Shown here: one piece after another, positions 33,328 to 43,504 of the stretch | Layout of the letters: each line of letters starts with the position of its first letter | Numbering within the stretch: position 1 is the first letter of the stretch | Assembly: GCA_963971535.1 (NCBI GenBank) | Contig: OZ020587.1 | Coordinates: 158,265,328 to 158,329,327, forward strand | Direction of reading: 5' to 3' | DNA: 64,000 nt | DNA from: Notolepis coatsorum | Lineage: Eukaryota; Chordata; Actinopteri; Aulopiformes; Paralepididae | The notes under the pieces: model-generated | The model's database searches: none | Seen by the model: only the letters and a program-made list of their open reading frames with translations | What the model was told of the DNA's origin: nothing | Program-made: the position numbers and the translations under genes

Positions 33328-35319
33328 GAGGGACTGTGGTAAGCTAACCTGATAGCCTTGCAGGTGTGCTGGAAGCTGTCGCAGCCTTCCTCCTCATCTT
33401 CCATTTTCGTCTGCTGCTGTTCTCTGTGTGTCCATGGCGCCGTCGTGGGTGAAGTTCTCCGGCTCGAAGGACCAATATTGAAGATATAATGCTTGTTTGC
33501 AAAGTTTGCTGGAGCCACTTCATCCAGAAGGGCACACCCCAGTCAGAGAGCGGACGCAGACACAGAGAACAGTCCTTTCGTATTTATTAAGGATTCTGTT
33601 GTTGAGCGATATGCTTCCATCCAGGTCGTAGGGCTGGATGGAGCAATCAAAGATTGAGTGAGTGGTGTTCTGCAACAGATAAGCAGAACACACAATAATT
33701 AACAGAGGTACATGCTTATTAATCATAACCTGAACACACAGCAAAATATGCTATCTAGCATATTAGCATTGGCCGCATGGACCAAACATAATGCACACAA
33801 CTGAAAAGATGCTATCTAGCATATTAGCATCGGCCGCATGGACCAAACATAATGCACACAACTGAAAAGATGCTATCTAGCATATTAGCATCGGCCGCAT
33901 GGACCAAACATAATGCACACAACTGAAAAGATGCTATCTAGCATATTAGCATCGGCCGCATGGACCAAACATAATGCACACAACTGAAAAGATGCTATCT
34001 AGCATATTAGCATTGGCTGCATGGACCAAACATAATGCACACAACTGAAAAGATGCTATCTAGCATATTAGCATTGGCCGCATGGACCAAACATAATGCA
34101 CACAACTGAAAAGATGCTATCTAGCATATTAGCATCGGCCGCATGGACCAACATAACAAGTAAATGGCAGAATGCAATGGCATCCAGAACACACAACTGA
34201 AGAGATGCTATAGCATTATTGGCATTAGCATAGCTCAATTAGCAGCATGAATTAACACAACGTAGCAAACCAAATCATAGTCACACATGCATGTCACAGC
34301 ATCTCAACACATAAGGCAGGCTACATATGACATGTATCTATCATTACCATAGGCACTATATTTGTAGGCTATTGGTGACTTACTTAGTTCATGAACGCAC
34401 TCTCTCACTGGGAAAGCAGACAGCAATGGAACACATGGGCGGCAAGATGGCCGCTGTATTTAAACCCATTAGGACCCCTGGGCTGTCCAGAGAGATGCCA
34501 GACTATAAATAATAGGACCCCTGGGCCATCAAAGAAGTGCCTGACTGGAAATGACAATACACAGCATAACAAATCATGGGGAATTTACAACACATAGTAT
34601 AATAAATAGAAGCAATATAAAAATGGCCAACAGTAGTCAGGCCAATGGTGGGGGCAGACATTTCATTGACCGAATTGAGCAGTGACGTTAACCTGATTGA
34701 TTTGAATATGACTGATTCCCCTCATGAGACGAGCGTGATGGAGGGACTGGAAATAATGTCTTCAACTCCGACACAGGGGGCCTTTGAGGAGAGAGAACCA
34801 GAGACAACTGTTTTACCAGAGCCGATCCACGCTGGAGTGTCCCTTACAGGTGACTGCAATTTAACCAAGAGACAAAGAAAGCAACTGAGGAGAGCGATGT
34901 TGTTGCAGCAGTCCCAGGGAGTTGACTCTGGCCGTAAGGCTGGAACAGAGACCGACAGCAGGTATGGGATAATACACGAACAGTTTCTACAGACCACCAG
35001 TGTCCCTTGCCCAGGTTTCCCCCACCCCCAACATCAGCACCAAACTGAGAGACGTGGCCCGGTGACGAGGAGCCAGTCAGCGAGGGCCAGAGTTGGATCC
35101 AGAGCTCGGCCATTTGAGTGCTGGCCGTGCGGGAATCTCGGACATACATCGAGGGACTGTGATCAGGACGTTCAACCCGGAGAAGGAGTCCCCCGATGGG
35201 CGCTCAAACGAAGAGGCGGATACAGGCAAAACCAAGGTTGGTATCAAGAACAGTGCCCACAGCCCGCAAGCTCCCCCTGTCCAGGACCCCCTCAGCACCA
35301 GAGCCAAGAGGAGAGGCGG
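31303..35319. repeat. Tandem duplication, copy 2 (4,017 bp)
   Basis: Direct repeat of 27,286-31,302. At the junction GAGGCGG is joined to ACACTGCG, with a 2-bp GG shared with the original TCTGG|ACACTGCG, which suits microhomology joining or template switching. Whether it is real or an assembly duplication must be tested. Confidence 0.93.
33476..34592 (-). repeat. Third BEL/Pao LTR copy, from the tandem duplication
   Basis: 1,117 bp, at exactly +4,017 from the 5' LTR. Followed by CATAG (34,593-34,597). Repeat unit 6 reads ATTGGCC rather than ATCGGCC. Confidence 0.95.
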
Positions 35320-35954
35320 GGCCCAGCGATGGGACGCCAGACCGCCAGCGCTGAGATGGGGGAAGAGGCGTCGACCTATAGACAACAGAGAGCGTTTATA
35401 GCAGCGTTCGAACGACATGAGGCAGTTCATCGAGACCTGATGAAGACACAGCTGGAGATTGGTCAAGCCGCCCACGAGACGCAGAGGCTGGAGCAAGAAC
35501 TGGCGAGAAAGAATGTACTGCTAGATAGTACAGTGACTGAGGTCATGCTTCGGGCGTCGGAATTAGGCCGCCGTGATCAAGCAATGCCCTGTGCCCCGTT
35601 GCCCAGACAGGGGGCGGGGCCTCGACAGGGTGCTGAGAGCCTCGGGCGGGGTGAATGTCCAGACCCCTCCCAACAGCAGGCTCAAAGGACGGTGGCTGAA
35701 CGAGAAAGGTATGTGGTTTTCTCCCCAGAACAGGCTCAAGGGGGGCGAAACCAGGAAGGGACTGTCACATTTACATTTACATTTAGTCATTTAGCTGACG
35801 CTTTTATCCAAAGCGACTTACAAGTTCTGTACGACAAGCCATCAGGAAGGGCAGAACTCTATCAGCTGAGCAACAATGTTCATCAAAGTGTTGAGTGCTA
35901 CAGTGTAGGTTAGTTTATTAGGACAAGTGCATGACAGTACGGTTAGTTAGGGTT

Positions 35955-35997
<43 letters not shown>

Positions 35998-36602
35998 CAG
36001 ATAATGGTTGAAGAAGTGCGTCTTTAGTCGACGGCGAAAGATTGGACGTGATTCGGCTGTCCTAACTGGGGTGGGTAGTTCATTCCACCATTGTGGGGCA
36101 AGGACTGAGAATAGGCGACTTCTCTTTGATGACCCTCCCGGAGCTTGGATAGGAGTAGGTCTGAGGCGGCCAGAAGATGCAGAGCGTAGGGGTCTTGAGG
36201 GTGTGTAGTTAGAGACCATTGACCGGAGGTAGGCGGGAGCGGTTCCCTTTGCCGCACGGTATGCTAGGTCGAGGGCCTTGAAGCGGATTCGTGCAGCAAT
36301 GGGGAGCCAGTGCAGGTCCCTAAGAAGTGGGGTGACATGGGCCGACTTCGGTAGGTTTGAGATCAGGCGGGCCGCTGCGTTCTGAATGAGTTGAAGAGGC
36401 TTAGTGGCAGTGGCCGGGAGGCCAGCGAGCAGTGCATGTCAGAGGTGAGAGCCATGGAGGTAATGGCAGAGAGCAAGGACAGACTCTGGGCCCGATGAAC
36501 CCAGGACCATCCGATTACAGGCGGGGGGCCCACAGGGCCCCACAACCGAGGGAACAAAGACAGGTTTGCTGGATCTGTGGACTGCAGAGGCCGCCGGCAG
36601 AA
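34645..36602 (+). pseudogene. Gag-like ORF of the 35-kb LTR element, split by an L2 insertion
   Basis: The open frame 34,645-35,913 has no homologue that I recognise. Seen in it: an acidic N-terminus, a basic KRQRKQLRR stretch (about residue 75), a single CCHC knuckle (CWPCGNLGHTSRDC, about 160-175), Gln/Pro/Gly-rich stretches, and a helical heptad-like segment (about 245-310) that could be a coiled coil. It is called gag-like because of the knuckle, the strand and the position downstream of the primer site. From 35,768 the sequence is an L2 fragment and the last 49 codons are not native. Downstream of the L2 fragment the same frame reopens for about 55 codons and includes a half knuckle (CWIC) before a stop at 36,602. 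A knuckle placed before a coiled coil is unusual for gag, so another nucleic-acid-binding role is possible. Confidence 0.6.
35768..36436 (-). mobile_element. 5'-truncated L2-type LINE 3' end
   Basis: On the minus strand it encodes part of the LINE C-terminus (RIRFKALDLAY-like, SGRLRPTPIQAPGGSS, WWNELPTPVR). It ends with the well-known fish tail AAGTCGCTTTGGATAAAAGC followed by CTAAATGACTAAATG and TAAATG repeats. A candidate 5-bp target duplication TGTCA lies at 35,763-35,767 and 36,437-36,441. A run of 36 T at 35,958-35,993 is inside it. The same family recurs at 59,806-60,544. Confidence 0.82.
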
Positions 36603-38999
36603 TAAAGAATATAAGATAGGTATTAAAAATGAAAATGAATTGAATAAAAAATATATACTGCTGATTAGAATAAAAATAGAATAAAAATATATATGGCTTT
36701 TGTGGTCATGTGGACTCTGAACTAGGTTAAACAGTTAATATTAGATATTTAATATTAGACAGAGAAATGATGTGACACGGCGTCAGCTAGTGATCAATAG
36801 TAATTATCCATGCTTGATCAATAATCAGTTTGGTCAAAGGGTGGAATGCATGATTGAGAAATTAAGAAGACCCATAGTCTTTCCTAGGTTTTATGATATT
36901 GATAGATGGGCATTAACAATCATGAATATTGGATTTAGAAGTATATTTCGTTTTATTTTTTTATTTCCTGGTTTTCTATAGGCAATTTCTGCCTTAGGCC
37001 AGAAGTTTTCATTTTGTTTATTCTTTTGATTTTTTCATTTTGTTTCTTAGTATATACGGGGGGTTACGCCCCTAGATGATAGGTTAATTTTGTTTCTAGG
37101 AGTGAGTTGAAAAAGCGATGCTCACAAATTTTGATTATTGTTTTCAATTATTGTTTTGGGCGGTTTTTCTTTGTTTTGTTTCTTTTCTTTATTATTTTTG
37201 GTAATATATGTCTATACAATGGACTGAGAACAATGTGAATGGACTAGAGCTGGTTCATGGTTTTGTTCTCCGCTCATTAAGAATCCAGATCTAGGATCTG
37301 GGGGTTGTGTCGCAATTGGTGGAGTGTTGGAAAACATGATTCTCTGTACATTGATAAGCTCAGTAGGTTTTGGTCACCATTGGCCAAATAGCCTTTGTGT
37401 AGGGTGTGGACATGTGCAATTGATAATTGGCTTGTGGGGGACTCTGACGGCTTGGTAGAGGCTGGCAGAGCGTATGTGTGTTTAAAGGTGACTGTGATTT
37501 GTTGCGTGTAGGATGTGTTGGAGGAGGGCTCTCGTCAGTACTGGCTGTCCGGCCCGAGGGAGCTGTCCAGGAACGGAGGTATGATGTTTAGAATGGTATT
37601 CCACATCAAAGGGTGGTGGGGTATTGTGTTGAACTTGAGACATTGGTCTAGTAATAGAGAGTACAACACAAATATAATGAGAGCCATGTGAATTTTTCAG
37701 AATTTTGAATATTAACGGTCTAGAAGCCATGGAATATATAGATAAATGATTTGGAAAAGAAAAGAAAGTTGTCAAACTCAGACCAGTAAAGAGTGTCTTG
37801 AGAGAGGAAAATATGGATTCTCAATCAATTGTTGTGATAGAAGTAACCTGCGTTGTCCACCGAAGCGATATATACTCACTGCAGGATATGAATGGGGAGT
37901 CAGCAGTCATCAGAGTGTGGTACGAGGAAGACCAAGGACTCCATCGGTACTGTTGATCCAGGACACTGGCTAGTGTCTACCCAGCGGTTCCATGGGGAAC
38001 CACAACACTGCGGGTACCAAGAGATCCAGGAGAAGCCTAACTCTCAAGCGTTGAGAGTTCCGGCCAACGCAGTGACCGAGTCTTGAGGCTTCGGAGGGGA
38101 ACGAGAGAGGCCAAACGACAGGCAATCTGCGAGGAGAAGGGCTGCAAGGCCTCATCAACTGCTCCAGCTGTCAACAGACAGGCTGCAAGGCCTTAGCAAC
38201 TGACCGGGTGTCATCAAGCAAGGGGGTGGAGCCCCTATCGCCCCTATCAACGACCAGGCGGAGGGTGGGGAGAATGAAACCTCTTCCACTATTCCGAGGG
38301 TCGACGGGGGTCGAGCCAGCGACGACTGTAGGAGACAACACTACCTCCTCAACAGCCGTGACAGCACCAGAGGGGAGGTCTAATCACCCCACCTAAGATC
38401 GACGCAACTGACATCCGAGGAAAGAGCTCCTGTTTCAACTAAACAGGTCATACAGCAACAGCAGGGGGTCATGCCCCTATTGAGTGACAGCACGAGGTGA
38501 CCACACCTCGACGGAAGAAGGGGAGGGATCGGAAGGCAAAAAGGTGGCTTTCTGATTCTACCTCCCTGAGTGGCAGTTAGAGTGAGATCAATAGTTTTGA
38601 TCTGCACCATCTCTGAGAAATGAGGAGGGGTGAATAGGTCAATCCAGTAGACATTGACCCCCCTTCTCCCTGCTCCAAGTCAGAATTTGACACCCCCAAG
38701 GGAAACCAGTGGAAATTGATCCTGGTACGAAAAAGAGTGTCAAAGACTGCACACGTGGTGAATGAAAATGGACTGCAAATAAAGATGTTTGAGCTATACA
38801 TAGGAAAGAGATGTAGAGAAAGAATGTTGTTTTGATTTTTAGGATCCGTGTGGGATGCCGTATGTATTTTTATCCAAGTATGATTTAAAATGTTTTATTT
38901 TTATCCAGGTAGTGGAAAGCAATAAGTAGAAGTTAGGATCTATGGTTAGCATATTATACTAGCTAATTAAGGATAGTTAATCTCTATCCGAGTGTGGAC
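36603..38999 (+). other. 3' internal region of the 35-kb LTR element, no gene seen
   Basis: 2.4 kb between the gag-like frame and the right LTR. Frames are all under 100 codons and without recognisable motifs; no pol or env. Short palindromic stretches occur, for example around 37,285-37,302 (CCAGATCTAGGATCTGG) and 38,465-38,480 (GGGGTCATGCCCC). The last bases before the LTR (CTATCCGAGTGTGGAC) are not the expected polypurine tract; a purine-rich AGTGGAAAGCAATAAG lies at about 38,911. Confidence 0.5.
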
Positions 39000-39600
39000 T
39001 GTAGTATTATTGATAACCATAAATCCTAAAATGTTCCTAAAAGAAAAAGTTTAAGCACAGAAGGTCAGAAGACAGCTGTCCTCTGCAAGTCATGAAAGAT
39101 CACTAGGTTGCAAAAACCCTCAAAGCTACATTCTGCCTGAAACTTGTGTTCAAATAGATAAGAGAAAAGGATGTCTGTTACCTTGGGTTAAGGAATTCAG
39201 TAACTAATCATTATCATGTGTTTAGTCTTATAGAAACAGTCTAGTAACAGTTGGAGATCAAATAAACCTGATTTGACTAGAGTGACTTAGCTCATAGATT
39301 GTGTGTGTTTACAGAGACTTGGGCTCACAACAAGGTAGATTTACATACAACTGTTGGCAACAAGAAGACAATAGAGGGAGAGTCACATATCTGTTATCTG
39401 TTAAACTGGCCCTGTGAGCACGACATGTTGGAACAGCTGCAGAGGAGGGCCTAGGATTCACTATTTCAGTAACTCAAGTACACTTTCAAATGTCTGTTTC
39501 TATACTTAAATTAGCTTACAATTAACTGCAAATATTCCTGTGATGTTGTGGTAATAATCCTGAATCTAATGATATGAAATATGCAATGTTTATGATTAAC
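39000..39600 (+). repeat. Right LTR of the 35-kb element, 5' part
   Basis: Starts TGTAGTATT and matches 14,796-15,400 with a few substitutions and one small indel (near 39,240). It stops at TTAA, where the piggyBac-like terminus begins. Confidence 0.92.
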
Positions 39601-39950
39601 ACTTTGGGTGCCGGCCAGAAATCCGGAAAATGACTGTGGATTGCCAGGATTCCTGGGCGATTTTAGCATATCTCATGATCTTAGCGGAGCTATTTCTATA
39701 TTTTATATTATAACTATGGGGAAATGGTTTGGCTCATTTGAAGACGACAAGTTGATGTACACAATGAAAAAAAACGTTTGTTTCTGCATGTCTTTGTTCG
39801 TTCACAATTACAAGTTAAAAAACGTCAACAAAGGGTAAAAATACAGGTAAATTCTTTAGAACAGGAGTTACAAGCACTTTTATGAAAGGTGCGCCGCCGA
39901 CGACGCCGGGGTGATAATAGGTACTGAACGTGTTATAAAGCAATTTAGAC

Positions 39951-41088
39951 TGGGATGGATGGATGGATGGTTTGATTGATTGATTGTTTGATAGATTGTT
40001 TTATTGGTTTGATTGATAGAATGTTTTATTGTTTTGTTGGTTGTTTGATTGATTGATTGATTTGTTTGATTGATTGATTGTTTTGTTGGTTGTTTGATTG
40101 ATTGATTGTTTGATTGTTTTATTGGTTGTTTGATTCATAGATTGTTTGATTGATTGATTGATTGGTTTGATTGATAGATTGTTTTATTGTTTTGTGGTTT
40201 TTTGATTGATTGATTGATTTGTTTGATTGATTGATTGTTTTGTTGGTTGTTTGATTGATTGATTGTTTGATTGGTTGATTGGTTGTTTGATTCATATATT
40301 GTTTGATAGATTGATTGATTGGTTTGATTGATAGATTGTTTTATTGTTTTGTTGGTTGTTTGATTGATTGATTGATTTGTTTGATTGATTGATTGTTTTG
40401 TTGGTTGTTTGATTGATTGATTGTTTGATTGTTTTATTGGTTGTTTGATTCATAGATTGTTTGATAGATTGATTGATTGATTGGTTTGATTGATTGATTG
40501 TTTTGTTGGTTGTTTGATTGATTGATTGTTTGATTGTTTTATTGGTTGTTTGATTCATAGATTGTTTGATAGATTGATTGATTGGTTTGATTGATAGATT
40601 GTTTTATTGTTTTGTTGGTTGTTTGATTGATTGATTGATTTGTTTGATTGATTGATTGTTTTGTTGGTTGTTTGATTGATTGATTGTTTGATTGTTTTAT
40701 TGGTTGTTTGATTCATAGATTGTTTGATAGATTGATTGATTGGTTTGATTGATTGATTGTTTTGTTGGTTGTTTGATTGATTGATTGTTTGATTGTTTTA
40801 TTGGTTGTTTGATTCATAGATTGTTTGATAGATTGATTGATTGGTTTGATTGATAGATTGTTTTATTGTTTTGTTGGTTGTTTGATAGATTGATTGATTT
40901 GTCTGATTGATTGATTGTTTTGTTGGTTGTTTGATTGATTGATTGTTTGATTGTTTTATTGGTTGTTTGATTCATAGATTGTTTGATAGATTGATTGATT
41001 GGTTTTATTGATTGAATGTTTTGTTGGTTGTTTGATTGATTGATTGATTGATTGACAGTCCGACTGACTGACAGTCCGACTGACTGAC
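39951..41088. repeat. (GATT)n-derived higher-order repeat
   Basis: About 1.1 kb of GATT/GTTT variants. A marker motif TTTGATTCATAGATTG recurs at 40,132, 40,289, 40,447, 40,552, 40,710, 40,811 and 40,969, so units of about 158 and about 103 bp alternate in part. The poly-Asn/Gln/Ile frame across it is spurious. It ends in a short GACTGACAGTCC duplication. Confidence 0.93.
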
Positions 41089-41578
41089 AAACTTGAAATG
41101 CAGTAATACTATTATATCGATCAGGTGGGAATATATTGTATTGATCAGGTTAGTAGATATTGTACCGATCAGGTATTATAGATCATGTGCATGCAATAAA
41201 CTAAACAAAAAACATTTCGACTGTTTCTCATTCATGTACTGTGCATAATCTGCTCCTGTGTTGTAGACACTGTGTTGCTCTGTACCTACCTGTTTTCCAA
41301 TTTATTCGTCCATACATGATAAACACATTCATAAAGTAATAATATCTTGTATTGATAATATATCAATTAGTTTCACCTGGAAATACTACTACCTTATCAA
41401 CCACCATGCCTGGCGCTAATGAACAAGTAAGTTATAAATACTGGTGTAGGTCCAGAAAACATTATTATAAAATACAGAATACTTTACAATGCAGAAAACT
41501 TGAAACTTTGATGAAATGAACATTTTTATTGCAAAATATGTTCAATAAACTGGGTGACAGACAAGTCATCAGTACCAA
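41089..41578. other. Unassigned AT-rich spacer inside the piggyBac insert
   Basis: No gene recognised. A TCGATCAGGT-like motif recurs three times at 41,115-41,172. Confidence 0.4.
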
Positions 41579-42605
41579 CCATTGTTGCTGTGCATTAGAC
41601 ACATTATGCTGGTAACATTCACAGTATAAAATTATGGTAATTTACCAAGACAATACCTTATAAAAAGTGAACACTGGCTGATGATAACCAACCATTGTTT
41701 CAGTGCATTTAGGAGTTTGCTGGTAACATTCACAGTATAGGATTATGGTAATTTACCAAGACAATACCTTATAAAAAGTGAACACTGGAGGATAATCAAC
41801 CATTGTTTCAGTGCATTTAGAAGTTTGCTGGTAACATTCACAGTATAGGATTATGGTAATTTACCAAGACAATACCTTATAAAAGGTGAACACTGGCTGA
41901 TGATAACCAACCATTGTGTCAGTGCATTTAGGAGTTTGCTGGTAACATTCACAGTATAGGATTATGGTAATTTACCAAGACAATACCTTATAAAAAGTGA
42001 ACACTGGAGGATAACCAACCATTGTTTCAGTGCATTTAGAAGTTTGCTGGTAACATTCACAGTATAGGATTATGGTAATTTACCAAGACAATACCTTATA
42101 AAAAGTGAACACTGGAGGATAACCAACCATTGTTTCAGTGAATTTAGAAGTTTGCTGGTAACATTCACAGTATAGGATTATGGTAATTTACCAAGACAAT
42201 ACCTTATAAAAAGTGAACACTGGAGGATAACCAACCATTGTTTCAGTGCATTTAGAAGTTTGCTGGTAACATTCACAGTATAGGATTATGGTAATTTACC
42301 AAGACAATACCTTATAAAAAGTGAACACTGGAGGATAACCAACCATTGTTTTAGTGCATTTAGAAGTTTGCTGGTAACATTCACAGTATATGATTATGGT
42401 AATTTACCAAGACAATACCTTATAAAAAGTGAACACTGGAGGATAACCAACCATTGTTTCAGTGCATTTAGAAGTTTGCTGGTAACATTCACAGTATAGG
42501 ATTATGGTAATTTACCAAGACAATACCTTATAAAAAGTGAACACTGGAGGATAACCAACCATTGTTTCAGTGCATTTAGAAGTTTGCTGGTAACATTCAC
42601 AGTAC
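41579..42605. repeat. 108-bp satellite, about 9.5 copies
   Basis: Unit starts CCATTGTTTCAGTGCATTTA and includes TGGTAATTTACCAAGACAAT (with the palindrome TGGTAATTTACCA). Units start at 41,579, 41,692, 41,800, 41,911, 42,019, 42,127, 42,235, 42,343, 42,451 and 42,559. Three units are 111-113 bp, the rest 108 bp. Later units are more alike than the first, which suggests expansion from the right side. Confidence 0.96.
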
Positions 42606-42760
42606 AGGCACGTCACATGAACTACAGGGCGTATCTTACTTGGTCTCTCGCATCGATGACTGCATTGTCCATTGATAAATGGATGAAGCGCCAGATGATC
42701 TGTGGACCAAAAAATATCCAATACATGCTTCCAAAGTATATAAATAAGAGGCCAATGGAC
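42606..42760 (-). pseudogene. Decayed piggyBac transposase fragment
   Basis: On the minus strand one frame gives IIWRFIHL and then RDQVRYAL, matching LIWRFLHF and RDKL of the transposase at 43,462-45,024. A second frame gives KIRPVVHV, matching KVRPVVDHV. The nucleotide stretch CTACAGGGCGTA (42,619) also recurs at 44,498 in the transposase gene. This fragment is far more diverged than the intact gene and is in pieces of two frames, so it comes from an older, different piggyBac copy. Confidence 0.6.
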
Positions 42761-43047
42761 TGCATTAGAAAAGTGTGGTATGTTACCTACAGTATATACT
42801 TTTATAAACTGGGTGACTGTCAGCAACCATTGGTTCTGTGCAAACGGTAAAAATGAGGGGGGGAAAAGATAAATAAAAAAATAAACTATATACACACAAT
42901 GCAAATTATGAATGGAGTCGATACAGCTAGATCGCTAACATAACGTCTCATCTGCAAGTGGTCCAAACATGCCTATGCAATATCGACAACCATGGCCCAA
43001 ATACATGTGTTCAACGCATTTGTCTTGTACAGAAAACAGTGCAACTA

Positions 43048-43196
43048 CCCATACACTATACTATACTATACTATACTATAATATACTATACTATACTATA
43101 CTATACTATACTATACTATACTATACTATACTATACTATACTATACTATACTATACTATACTATACTATACTACACTATACTATACTACTCTCAGC
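43048..43196. repeat. (TATAC)n pentanucleotide microsatellite
   Basis: About 29 units of CTATA with single interruptions. A 34-bp tandem pair (GGATTATTTAGAAGTA...CTGTACTTCTGT) follows at 43,249-43,316. Confidence 0.95.
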
Positions 43197-43336
43197 TAGC
43201 TATACTATGTACCGGTACACATGGTTCTGTCTGTATCACACAATGATGGATTATTTAGAAGTAATCTGTACTTCTGTGTGCCGGATTATTTAGAAGTAGT
43301 CTGTACTTCTGTATGACAACTAATAAAGAAACTATT

Positions 43337-43504
43337 TAGAGAAATCCCTCTTTGTGTGGTACAGAGCGAAGCATTTGTCATGATGCAGGGGGACTTTGCA
43401 CGATGTGCAAAAATATCTGGTCTCACTCCTGATGCCACGCCTACTGCAGACCCGACATTTCCTACACGGTAGCTTTCGCTTGGGGGTGGCTTTGTATGCA
43501 ACCA
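43337..43504 (-). pseudogene. Out-of-frame C-terminal cysteine-rich domain of the piggyBac transposase
   Basis: The minus strand, one frame off the transposase, encodes a dense CxxC/His segment (CRKCRVCSRRG, YFCTSCKVPLHHDKC) typical of the zinc-binding domain at the end of piggyBac transposases, which binds the element's ends. It ends in its own stop at 43,337. The main frame leaves this phase at about 43,505 by a single base and stops at 43,462, so the domain is not made unless there is frameshifting or a sequencing error. Confidence 0.78.

Noticed and set aside
40292..40558. Asn/Gln/Ser/Ile-rich minus frame
   Set aside because: Translation of the (GATT)n repeat.
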